A stretch of 9,020 nt of DNA from an uncultured Pseudomonas sp. (GTDB lineage Bacteria > Pseudomonadota > Gammaproteobacteria > Pseudomonadales > Pseudomonadaceae): positions 1 to 9,020 of the forward strand of contig NZ_CAMPHN010000170.1 of the NCBI RefSeq assembly GCF_946885885.1. Reading direction: 5' to 3'. Each line of letters opens with the position of its first letter. Within the stretch, counting starts at the first letter, position 1. The notes below the pieces were generated by a model, which worked only from the letters and a program-made list of their open reading frames with translations, did not search any database and was not told the origin of the DNA. The position numbers were made by a program, and so were the translations under genes. Shown here one piece after another: positions 1-5,862 of the stretch.

Positions 1-82
1 GTTCCCTCCTTCCATCACCGCTCCAGGGGCACGCCCCGAAGGGCCATCCCTGGCCTAGGCGGCCCCACCCATCGGGGCTCTC

Positions 83-98
83 GCGACATCCATGTCGC
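83..98. repeat. Short hairpin in left arm
   Basis: GCGACAT and ATGTCGC form a perfect 7-base stem around CC. It is the counterpart of the hairpin at 296-311 in the inverted copy. The stem is kept although its bases changed (GCGACAT against GCCGCAT), which is what compensating change in a structured element would look like. Confidence 0.6.
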
Positions 99-295
99 TC
101 AAGACTGCCCGTCCGGCCCCTTACGCGGCGATTCCACTCGGCCTCCTGAAGGGGATTTTGGCGTCGTCTGCGCGATCGCAGCTTAAGAGCAAAAGCAAAA
201 ACCAGACGCCGCCGAGTGTGATCCTATGAAAATCTCGCAAGCTCGCGGCCCGGTCCCGTCAGAAGGCCGAGCGTAGGTGTTGCGCAGGGGGACGA

Positions 296-311
296 GCCGC
301 ATGGATGCGGC
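296..311. repeat. Short hairpin in right arm
   Basis: GCCGCAT and ATGCGGC form a perfect 7-base stem around GG. It occupies the same place in the right-hand repeat copy as 83-98 does in the left-hand copy. Confidence 0.6.
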
Positions 312-393
312 GAGAGGCTTAATGGGCCAGGGATGGCCCATGTAAGCCGGCCCCCGGAGCGGCACCGGAGCGAGGGAAGTTGAGCGAAGCGAA

Positions 394-469
394 ACCCGGA
401 TGCCGGGTGCCCTTCTTTGGCACACCTTTCTTGGGCAAGCAAGAAAGGTGTGGCGCCCGTGAGGGGCGC
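394..469. repeat. Three consecutive hairpins at the tail of the repeat element
   Basis: Three perfect stems follow one another. ACCCGG/CCGGGT lies at 394-399 and 403-408 with a 3-base loop. CACACCTTTCTTG/CAAGAAAGGTGTG lies at 421-433 and 440-452, a 13-base stem with a 6-base loop. GCGCCC/GGGCGC lies at 453-458 and 464-469. None is followed by a run of T, so a simple intrinsic terminator is not well supported on the + strand. They may be part of the mobile or structured repeat to their left. From 470 to the first gene at 610 I see no convincing promoter or other element. Confidence 0.55.
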
Positions 470-609
470 AACCTAAACGTTCAGCACACGCGTTAATGGG
501 CCATGCCAAGCCATTGACCGACACACAAAATTGCCAGTCCGGTGTCAATCGGCACCTCCCCGAAATTCCGCGAAGAACCATTATTTTCGCCTCGATGAAG
601 ACGCAGCCC

Positions 610-1071
610 ATGCAGTACACCCTGAAATTCACGACGCACATTGCAGCATCGCCGTCTACTGTCTGGCAGTGGATGACGTCGTTCGACGGTATTTCCAAAG
701 AAATGGCACCTTATCTGCAAATGTCAGTGCCCCGCGGTGTCGAAAACCTCCGCTCGGTCGGGTTCCAGCCCGGCAAGCCGATGTTTCGCAGCTGGATCCG
801 CCTATTTGGTCTGATTCCCTTCGACTATTCGGACCTCACCCTGCTAAGCCTCGAAGAGGGCGTGGGCTTCGTCGAGCAGTCGCCCATGGGCAGCATGCGC
901 AGTTGGCGGCATGTGCGCCACCTGACACTCAGAGGAAGCGGCTGCGTGCTGACCGACGAATTGACCTTCGAACCCAGGATCGGCGGCTGGTTGTCCTACC
1001 GAATCGTTCGGGCGTTCTTCAACCATCGACACCGCATGCTGGAGCGTCACCTGGGTAAATTCATCGAATGA
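610..1071 (+). CDS. SRPBCC-fold (polyketide cyclase/dehydrase-like) protein
   Basis: The protein has 153 residues, a usual length for a single-domain SRPBCC (START/Bet v1-like) protein, a fold that binds hydrophobic ligands in a deep cavity. The N-terminal strand followed by the pattern ...SPSTVWQWMTSFDGISK (about residues 12-28) is the typical first strand and helix of this superfamily. The C-terminal amphipathic stretch with FFNHRHRMLERHLGKF (about residues 136-151) fits the long closing helix. The acidic or aromatic middle strands fit the beta sheet. No signal peptide is seen, so it is probably cytoplasmic. The start at 610 is preferred because GAAG lies nine bases upstream and the fold begins right there. 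An ATG at 595 is in frame without a good ribosome site, and a longer start at 496 would run into low-complexity sequence. The substrate is unknown, and no neighbour points to one. Confidence 0.75.
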   Translation: MQYTLKFTTHIAASPSTVWQWMTSFDGISKEMAPYLQMSVPRGVENLRSVGFQPGKPMFRSWIRLFGLIPFDYSDLTLLSLEEGVGFVEQSPMGSMRSWRHVRHLTLRGSGCVLTDELTFEPRIGGWLSYRIVRAFFNHRHRMLERHLGKFIE

Positions 1072-1122
1072 TGCAGCGCGGGGCGGCTACTCTGACTGAG
1101 CAGATCAAAGATCGTATCTATT

Positions 1123-1128
1123 AAGGAG
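1123..1128 (+). promoter_or_regulatory. Ribosome binding site that sets the GTG start at 1135
   Basis: AAGGAG lies six bases before GTG at 1135. A TTG at 1129 directly touches the site and would have no spacer, so GTG is the likely start. Confidence 0.7.
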
Positions 1129-1134
1129 TTGCCC

Positions 1135-1563
1135 GTGCTCACCCAATCTCTGTACATCGCCGGCTGCATTCCCTTTCTGATCCTGGGCTTATTGCACACG
1201 GCCTATACGATTGCCGACATCCGCAATCCCAAACGCTTGATCCCTTATAAATCCGGCGTCATGGGATTGATGAAGGAGTCCACGCTCGCGTTGACCAAGG
1301 AAACCGACATGTGGCGCGCATGGATTGGGTTCAATATCAGTCACGGCGTCGGTGTGCTGTTTTTCGCCATTACCCTTCTCTACCTGGCCGTTCTGCATAT
1401 CGCCTTTTTGCAAAGCTCGATCTTCCTGCTGACGGTTTCACCCCTGATCGCCTTGGTTTACCTGCTGCTATCGAGGAAATACTGGTTTCGTATTCCCGCC
1501 GCGGGATCGGCGATAGGCTTGCTTTGCTTCCTGGCCGGCTCGCTGGCCCAGGCCTTCGCCTGA
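1135..1563 (+). CDS. Small four-helix inner-membrane protein, function unknown
   Basis: The protein has 142 residues and about four hydrophobic segments (near 5-24, 68-90, 93-113 and 119-140). A longer polar loop of about 40 residues lies between the first and second segments. His21 in helix 1 and the stretch WRAWIGFNISHG (about 60-71), with His70 at the start of helix 2, stand out as likely conserved residues. I do not recognise the function. The layout resembles several small uncharacterised integral membrane families. The GTG start follows a strong AAGGAG. It stands alone between the SRPBCC gene and the sigma-factor module. The sequence just before it contains CGTATCTAT, also found in the candidate ECF promoter at 1659-1667, so it could be related to the module by regulation, but this is weak. 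Confidence 0.75.
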   Translation: MLTQSLYIAGCIPFLILGLLHTAYTIADIRNPKRLIPYKSGVMGLMKESTLALTKETDMWRAWIGFNISHGVGVLFFAITLLYLAVLHIAFLQSSIFLLTVSPLIALVYLLLSRKYWFRIPAAGSAIGLLCFLAGSLAQAFA

Positions 1564-1635
1564 AGCCGGCCCGTGGCGGTCGGGCGACGCCCTCACACGA
1601 CGGCGCTGTATGTCCAAATATTAATTTTCAGTCGG

Positions 1636-1663
1636 TGTAACCAAAGATCCTTCCCCACCGTAT
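1636..1663 (+). promoter_or_regulatory. Candidate ECF sigma-factor promoter of the TPR-sigma-anti-sigma operon
   Basis: TGTAACC (1636-1642) and CGTAT (1659-1663) are separated by 16 bases. This is the form of many ECF promoters, with an AAC-containing -35 and a CGT-type -10. Transcription would begin near 1670, leaving a leader of about 35 bases before the TPR gene. Because the operon encodes an ECF sigma factor, self-activation is the natural inference, since ECF factors commonly drive their own operons. The match is by eye only. Confidence 0.5.
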
Positions 1664-1704
1664 CTATCAGTGTCGTTACTCAAACCCACTGAAGGAAGGT
1701 ATCC

Positions 1705-2187
1705 ATGTCCAGCACAACCCAGCAGTTCAAGAGCCTGATCGGCGTCGTGGTTTTCGCATTTGCCGGCGCGCTGTCCGCCGCCGACTATTCGGCCCCGGCC
1801 AAACCCGCCAAGGCGGTCGAAACCTCGGGGATAGGCGCGGCGCGCCAGGCCATCGACAAATGGGAATACGAAAAGGCCATCGCCCTACTCAAGACCGAAG
1901 CAGCCAAGGACCCGAACAACGCCGATGTGCAGAATCTGCTGGGCTACAGTAATCGCAAGCTGAAACGCTACGACCTGGCCCTGAGTTACTACCAAAAGGC
2001 GTTGGCCTTACAGCCCGAGCATCGCGGCGCCAACAACTACCTCGGCCACCTGTATCTGGAAACCGGCAAGCTGGAAAAAGCCCAGGAGCGCCTCGCGGTA
2101 CTGGACCAGGCCTGCACCTTCGGTTGCGAAGAATACAGCGAACTGAAGCAGGCCATCGCCGCACAACAACAGCTTGCCGATAATTGA
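1705..2187 (+). CDS. Secreted tetratricopeptide-repeat (TPR) protein with C-terminal CxxxC
   Basis: The protein has 160 residues. Residues 1-25 form a signal peptide: Lys9, a hydrophobic core LIGVVVFAFAGA, and a cleavage motif LSA|A near 25. A Pro/Ala/Lys linker (29-38) follows. Three helix-turn-helix TPR units then appear at about 41-72, 73-106 and 107-135, with the expected pattern of Gly/Ala/Tyr and a closing Pro (LLGYSNRKLKRYDLALSYYQ is one unit core). After the repeats comes CTFGCEEY with Cys137 and Cys141, which could pair or bind a metal in the periplasm. TPRs are protein-binding scaffolds, so it may sense or present a partner to the anti-sigma factor encoded two genes on. It lies 27 bases ahead of the sigma gene and behind the candidate ECF promoter. 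GAAGGAAGG provides the ribosome site. Confidence 0.85.
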   Translation: MSSTTQQFKSLIGVVVFAFAGALSAADYSAPAKPAKAVETSGIGAARQAIDKWEYEKAIALLKTEAAKDPNNADVQNLLGYSNRKLKRYDLALSYYQKALALQPEHRGANNYLGHLYLETGKLEKAQERLAVLDQACTFGCEEYSELKQAIAAQQQLADN

Positions 2188-2214
2188 TACCCGCCTCGCT
2201 ACCCAAGGGATTGC

Positions 2215-2766
2215 ATGAACGAGCCATTGAGTGACCTGTTGAGTCGTTGCGCCCTGGGAGACCGCGGCGCCTTCGCTCGCCTCTATGAGCTGGTCTCGCC
2301 CAAGCTGTACGGCATCGCCATGCGCCTGCTCAAACAGCGGTCGCAGGCGGACGATGCGCTGCAGGAGGCATTCAGCAAAATCTGGTACCGGGCCGGCAGT
2401 TATCGGCCCGATCTGGGCAACCCGATGACCTGGATGACCGCCATTCTGCGCAATCAGGCACTGGATATGCTGGCCGCCCAGGGTCGCCATGAGCGCCTGC
2501 TCGACCGGGATGCGGATTACGCCGAGCTGGAGTTCGCCGATCCGGGCAGCGATCCGGAGAGCGAGACCCTGCATTGCAATGCGGCCGGGCGTTTGGGCAT
2601 CTGCATGGGGCAATTGCGCGATCGGCACCGGCAATGCATCGCGATGATTTATTGGGATGGCGTGACCTATCAGCAACTCGCCGACACACTCGAAACCCCG
2701 CTGGGAACCGTCAAGGTGTGGGTGCGTCGCGGCCTGGAGAAACTCAAACAATGCCTGGATCAATGA
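2215..2766 (+). CDS. ECF-type RNA polymerase sigma factor (sigma-70 family)
   Basis: The protein has 183 residues, the usual size of an extracytoplasmic-function sigma factor, with only regions 2 and 4. Region 2 covers about residues 18-88. It includes the core-binding segment DDALQEAFSKIW (46-57) and the -10 reading segment around NPMTWMTAILRNQALDM (69-85). A variable acidic linker (95-118) follows. Region 4 covers about 120-182, with the helix-turn-helix VTYQQLADTLETPLGTVKVW (150-169) that would contact the -35. The adjoining RskA-like anti-sigma gene suggests a SigK-like subgroup, but the assignment is by resemblance only. It is translationally coupled to the anti-sigma gene through an ATGA overlap. 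A ribosome site AAGGGA (2205-2210) precedes the start. Its likely target is the promoter at 1636-1663. Confidence 0.93.
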   Translation: MNEPLSDLLSRCALGDRGAFARLYELVSPKLYGIAMRLLKQRSQADDALQEAFSKIWYRAGSYRPDLGNPMTWMTAILRNQALDMLAAQGRHERLLDRDADYAELEFADPGSDPESETLHCNAAGRLGICMGQLRDRHRQCIAMIYWDGVTYQQLADTLETPLGTVKVWVRRGLEKLKQCLDQ

Positions 2767-3464
2767 GATATCGGGATGCCCAGGTGCAGGAGCGTCTCGC
2801 CCGGGAGTACGTACTCGGCACCATGAGCGCCGCGGTGCGGCGGCGCTTCCAGCGTCTGCTGAATGCCGATGCCGGCTTGCAAGCCCAGGTCCTCGATTGG
2901 CAGCAGCGCTTGCAACCGCTGACCGATGGCGTGCCACCGCTTACACCGCCGCGCGCGGTCTGGATCGCCTTGGCCGAACGTCTCGGCCATACAACGCCGC
3001 GCCGCGCGCGAAAATCTCCGTGGCTGAGCAGCCTGGCGTTGTGGCGTGGTCTCAGCGCCATCACCAGCGCAGCGGTACTGGTGATGGCGGTGATCCTGTT
3101 GCAGACGCCGGAGGTACGGCCAGCGGACTATCTGGCCGTGATGGCCGGCGACGAGTCCGTCGCGAGCATCGTCGCCAGCGCCCGCAAGGCGCCCTGGGAG
3201 CTGACCCTGGAACTGGTCAAAACGCCACCTCTGGCCAGCGACAAGACCTTGCATCTTTGGGCGGTCTCCGCCGAAACCGGAAAGATCCATTCGCTGGGCA
3301 CAATCGGCAACGATGCCAAACAGCAACGTCCCCTGACCGAACAGCAATGGCTGTTGATCAAAGGCGCACACTCGCTGATCGTCACCGAAGAAGTGCAGTC
3401 CGCCGCACTCGATCGGCCCAACGGACCGGTTCGCTACCGGGGGCTCTGTGTGCAACTGGGTTAA
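2763..3464 (+). CDS. Transmembrane anti-sigma factor, RskA-like
   Basis: The protein has 233 residues. An N-terminal cytoplasmic domain (about 1-75) begins with RLAREYVLGTMSAAVRRRFQ, which matches the helical start of RskA-type anti-sigma domains that clamp an ECF factor. A basic stretch (RRARK, 80-84) precedes a single transmembrane helix at about 95-114. The C-terminal half (115-233) would be periplasmic. It resembles the RskA C-terminal domain, with the W-x-L-x-LELVK and LHLWAVSAETGKIHSLG strands. It ends in GPVRYRGLCVQLG with a lone Cys229. The known role of the family is to hold the sigma factor inactive until regulated proteolysis releases it. The ATG lies inside the sigma gene's stop (ATGA), which sets both start and coupling. 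An in-frame open stretch upstream (from 2574) overlaps the sigma gene and is not used. Confidence 0.88.
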   Translation: MRYRDAQVQERLAREYVLGTMSAAVRRRFQRLLNADAGLQAQVLDWQQRLQPLTDGVPPLTPPRAVWIALAERLGHTTPRRARKSPWLSSLALWRGLSAITSAAVLVMAVILLQTPEVRPADYLAVMAGDESVASIVASARKAPWELTLELVKTPPLASDKTLHLWAVSAETGKIHSLGTIGNDAKQQRPLTEQQWLLIKGAHSLIVTEEVQSAALDRPNGPVRYRGLCVQLG

Positions 3465-3613
3465 ACAGGCTTCGCCGCGAACCGCGGCTGGCCCCGCCAA
3501 CTTTGGTCGCATTTTCCTCGCTGCCGACTGCTCGCAAAGTAATGGCGCAGTCAAGGGCGTAGCCACTGCAGCCCGGGACCAAGCCAAACAATAACAAGCC
3601 GCAGGAGAACTCC

Positions 3614-4204
3614 ATGCGCTATCTCGCCTTGCTTCTACTTCTTGTCAGCTCCATGGCCCCGGCCCAGAGCTGGACGCTCGACCCGCAACATTCGTTCCTC
3701 GGTTTTATCACCACCAAAGACGCCAGCATCAGCGACCACCACGGCTTCAGCGAACTTAGCGGCGCGGTCGACGAGGACGGCAAGGCCTGGCTGCGCGTTG
3801 GTCTGGCCAGCGTCGAATCGAATATCGACAAACGCAACGCGCGTATTCGCAAGCATCTGTTCGAAGTCGCCCAATATCCCGAAGCCATCGCCAGCCTGAG
3901 CTTGCCCGCTAAATTGCTCGAACAATTGAAGGTCGGCGAAAGCTTCACCCGCTCGATGAACGTGCGCCTGGATCTGCACGGGCAGAACAGAGTCGTGCGC
4001 GCCGAACTCTATGTGCTGCAATTGCGCCCGGACGTGGTCGAGGTATCCACCTCGCAGCCGTTGATCATCAGCGCCCATGAGTTCGGCATGCAGAACGGCC
4101 TGCTCAAACTGATGGAGCTGGCGGGGTTGAAGAGCATCGCCAGCGAAGTGCCGGTGACCTTTCGCCTGCGCTTCGTGCCGAGCGCGCAAGCGGCGGCCCT
4201 CTGA
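3614..4204 (+). CDS. Secreted YceI-family protein (lipocalin-like, isoprenoid-binding fold)
   Basis: The protein has 196 residues. A signal peptide covers about 1-17 (MRYLALLLLLVSSMAPA|QS), so the product is periplasmic. The mature part opens with WTLDPQHSFLGF, the classic first strand of YceI proteins. It carries the family hallmark RNARIRKHLFEVAQYPEA (about 74-91), followed by regular beta strands to FRLRFVP. YceI proteins form an extended beta barrel that in studied members binds long isoprenoid chains such as polyprenyl quinones. Some are induced by base or osmotic stress. It sits 149 bases after the anti-sigma gene with its own AGGAG. That gap holds a 6-base GC stem (3474-3479 with 3483-3488) without a T run and no obvious ECF promoter. 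It could be read through from the sigma operon or transcribed separately. A role as target of the sigma factor is inferred from position only. Confidence 0.88.
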   Translation: MRYLALLLLLVSSMAPAQSWTLDPQHSFLGFITTKDASISDHHGFSELSGAVDEDGKAWLRVGLASVESNIDKRNARIRKHLFEVAQYPEAIASLSLPAKLLEQLKVGESFTRSMNVRLDLHGQNRVVRAELYVLQLRPDVVEVSTSQPLIISAHEFGMQNGLLKLMELAGLKSIASEVPVTFRLRFVPSAQAAAL

Positions 4205-4252
4205 GCGGCGGCAGCCCTACTGGACTGCCTCTCGAGCGAAGGATTGCGGGGG

Positions 4253-4281
4253 TTTCCACAACTTGCCGGCAGCGGTAGAGT
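4253..4281 (+). promoter_or_regulatory. Possible sigma-70 type promoter of the GFA gene
   Basis: TTTCCA (4253-4258) and TAGAGT (4276-4281) are 17 bases apart, each matching 4 of 6 consensus positions. It lies about 90 bases before the GFA gene in a 167-base gap that otherwise shows no feature. The match is weak and by eye. Confidence 0.28.
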
Positions 4282-4371
4282 GCGGCCATAACACCGCAGT
4301 CATCCCGCCCCGCCTCTCGGGCAACGCCGCACGGTGAGACGAGGCATAACGACAGAGACCAAGGAAGAGCA

Positions 4372-4767
4372 ATGAAAGGGAGTTGTTTATGTGGCGCCAT
4401 CGAGTACGCCATCGAGGGCCTGGATATGCCCATCAGCCATTGTCACTGTCGCAGTTGCAGAAAAGCCCATGCCGCGGCGTTCGCCACCACCGCCGGGGTC
4501 AAGCGCGAGCACTTTCGCTGGATCAAAGGCCAGGAGCGCCTGTCGACCTTCGAATCCTCGCCAGGCAAATTGCGCCACTTCTGTTCGGTATGCGGTTCGC
4601 AACTGATCGCCGAACGCCCGCAGCAAGCCCACGTCATAGTGCGCGTCGCCACCCTCGATGAAGACCCGGGCGTGCGACCTCAGCAACATATCTGGACGTC
4701 CCATGACGTGCCCTGGCTTGAGCACGAGGGCGTTACAGCCTATCCGGAGTGGCAACCGGGGCGATAA
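4372..4767 (+). CDS. GFA-family zinc protein (glutathione-dependent formaldehyde-activating enzyme-like)
   Basis: The protein has 131 residues, standard for the Mss4-like GFA fold. The zinc ligands are all present: CLC at Cys5 and Cys7, the HCHCRSC cluster with Cys24, Cys26 and Cys29, and CSVC with Cys71 and Cys74. The typical G-S-C-L-C-G opening and CG-S-Q-L after the last pair are also visible. The founding member speeds the reaction of formaldehyde with glutathione. Most paralogues, including stand-alone ones such as this, have no proven activity, so the specific reaction is unknown. There is no signal peptide. No formaldehyde dehydrogenase gene is nearby, which argues against a dedicated formaldehyde pathway here. 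GGAAG precedes the ATG. The next gene, a LysE exporter, begins 23 bases later, so the two may share a transcript. Confidence 0.88.
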   Translation: MKGSCLCGAIEYAIEGLDMPISHCHCRSCRKAHAAAFATTAGVKREHFRWIKGQERLSTFESSPGKLRHFCSVCGSQLIAERPQQAHVIVRVATLDEDPGVRPQQHIWTSHDVPWLEHEGVTAYPEWQPGR

Positions 4768-4790
4768 GGGACAAGCAAAGGAGCAGCAAT

Positions 4791-5423
4791 ATGCAGGAAT
4801 TGGCAGCCATCTTCGGCATTGCCACGGCACTCGCGCTTGGCGCGGCAAGCCCTGGGCCTAGCTTCGTGATGGTCGCGCGCATGTCCATAGCCTCATCGCG
4901 CGCCGACGGGCTATTCGCAGCCCTGGGCATGGGGATCGGCGCCCTCTTGTTTGCCGGTTTCGCGTTGTTGGGTCTGCAAGGTCTGCTGCTGGGGGTTCCC
5001 TCCCTGTACCTGGTGCTCAAAGTAGCCGGCGGCCTATACCTCGCCTACCTGGGTATACGCATCTGGCGCGGTGCCGGCAAAACCCACGGGCACCTCTCGG
5101 CCGAACCAGGCTCCTGCAATCGTTCGGCAGCTCGTTCTTTCAGCCTGGGCCTGACCACTCAAATCAGCAACCCGAAGACGGCCATCGTTTACGCCAGCGT
5201 ATTCGCCGCCTTTCTCCCAACAGCCCCCACCCTGGCCTTCGACCTCGGCGTAATCGCGTTGGTCTTCGCCATAGAATCGGGCTGGTATGCGCTGGTGGCG
5301 GTTGCGCTATCCGCGCAACGTCCACGCCATGCCTACTTGCGTTATCAGGCGTGGATCGATCGAGCCGCTGGTGGCGTCATGTTGGCTCTCGGGCTGAAAC
5401 TGGTCTCATCAGCGCGTACGTGA
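4791..5423 (+). CDS. LysE/RhtB-family amino acid exporter (first of three)
   Basis: The protein has 210 residues and about six hydrophobic segments, the usual layout of the family. The hallmark SPGPSFVMVARMSI follows the first helix (residues 20-33). LKVAGGLYLAYLGIRIWR lies in the middle (about 75-92), and ISNPKTAIVYASVFAAFLP at about 125-143 is the conserved second re-entrant stretch. The family exports amino acids or related small metabolites by proton exchange. The substrate cannot be read from sequence. The start at 4791 is set by AAGGAG at 4778-4783 with a 7-base spacer. An upstream in-frame ATG at 4749 lies inside the GFA gene and lacks a ribosome site. It is clearly divergent from the two other LysE genes in the window. 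Confidence 0.9.
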   Translation: MQELAAIFGIATALALGAASPGPSFVMVARMSIASSRADGLFAALGMGIGALLFAGFALLGLQGLLLGVPSLYLVLKVAGGLYLAYLGIRIWRGAGKTHGHLSAEPGSCNRSAARSFSLGLTTQISNPKTAIVYASVFAAFLPTAPTLAFDLGVIALVFAIESGWYALVAVALSAQRPRHAYLRYQAWIDRAAGGVMLALGLKLVSSART

Positions 5424-5465
5424 TCGCGTCCCCATCTCTTTATAACGAGGTCGAATAGCGAACCT

Positions 5466-5855
5466 ATGCTCAGCTTCCGATTGGTAAGTTCACTTACCGC
5501 ATTTATTGCCAGCCTGCTGTTTATCGTTCTGTTATTCGTGCCCGAGATAGCTTTTACCCTATTTGCGGTAGAGGAAAATCAATCCGCATTCTTTATTGCC
5601 CGTAGAGCGGCAATGCTGTTTCTGGGGATCGCCGTGGTGGCCTGGGTAGGACGCGATGCGCCGCACTCGGCGTCCCGGCAAGCCTTGTGCATCGGTCTGA
5701 CGGTCGCCATGCTCGCGCTGGTGGTGCTCGGTACCGCCGAGTTGATCAGAGGCTTCGCAGGCGTCGGCATACTGCTTGCCGTCGTCACCGAAGCGCTATT
5801 GGCCGGTCTGTACTTGAGGCTGTATCTGATCAATCGAACTGTCGCACAGGGATAA
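5466..5855 (+). CDS. Small four-helix membrane protein, function unknown
   Basis: The protein has 129 residues and four hydrophobic segments (about 7-25, 45-62, 72-91 and 96-117). The RRAAMLFLGIAVVAW segment and the short loop GRDAPHSASRQAL between helices 2 and 3 are typical of a family of small uncharacterised membrane proteins. I recognise the layout but not a function. It is wedged between two LysE exporters, ending 7 bases before the second. The Shine-Dalgarno match is poor: GAGG lies 15 bases before the ATG. A good-looking TATAAC (5441-5446) sits just after the preceding gene, but no -35 of quality stands at the right distance. Several TTA and other AT-rich codons appear here and in the next gene, unlike the GC-rich neighbours. 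Confidence 0.75.
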   Translation: MLSFRLVSSLTAFIASLLFIVLLFVPEIAFTLFAVEENQSAFFIARRAAMLFLGIAVVAWVGRDAPHSASRQALCIGLTVAMLALVVLGTAELIRGFAGVGILLAVVTEALLAGLYLRLYLINRTVAQG

Positions 5856-5862
5856 CTCGAGC

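Larger units (their letters stand above)
1..379. repeat. Large imperfect palindrome made of two inverted copies of one intergenic repeat
   Basis: Reading inwards from both ends, the two halves match as reverse complements in order. Positions 1-30 match 350-379 at 22 of 30. Positions 41-55 match 325-339 perfectly (15 of 15). Positions 78-101 match 293-316 at 19 of 24. Positions 137-149 match 259-271 at 12 of 13, and 160-170 match 203-213 at 10 of 11. The centre is near 187. The core at 171-202 is AT-richer and contains the palindrome GCGATCGC. Each arm also has its own short hairpin (83-98 and 296-311). The left edge may continue outside the window. Similar intergenic repeats with a GCTTTTGCTTTTG-like core occur in pseudomonad genomes (from memory, not searched). 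I see no convincing gene in it. Frames open on either strand lack a start signal and any recognisable protein. Confidence 0.75.

Noticed and set aside
513..545. TTGACC at 514-519 as a -35 box for the first gene
   Set aside because: No acceptable -10 occurs at 16-18 bases distance.
183..698. Long open frame on the - strand (171 codons) across the palindrome and the first gene
   Set aside because: It runs through non-coding repeats and antisense to the SRPBCC gene, has no recognisable domain and no ribosome site.
531..1058. Second open + frame inside the SRPBCC gene
   Set aside because: It is Arg/Pro/Ala-rich shadow sequence from a GC-rich gene; the other frame has the family pattern.
1564..1704. 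Possible terminator after the membrane gene at 1563
   Set aside because: Only a weak GGCG/CGCC pairing is present and no T run follows.
2008..2937. 309-codon open - strand frame opposite the sigma factor
   Set aside because: It is antisense to a clear ECF sigma gene and has low-complexity composition typical of GC-rich shadows.
2760..3587. 275-codon open - strand frame opposite the anti-sigma gene
   Set aside because: It is antisense to a gene with a clear domain order and transmembrane helix; no support of its own.
4210..4229. GGCAG/CTGCC stem just after the YceI gene as a terminator
   Set aside because: The stem is five bases with a ten-base loop and no T tract; too weak to call.
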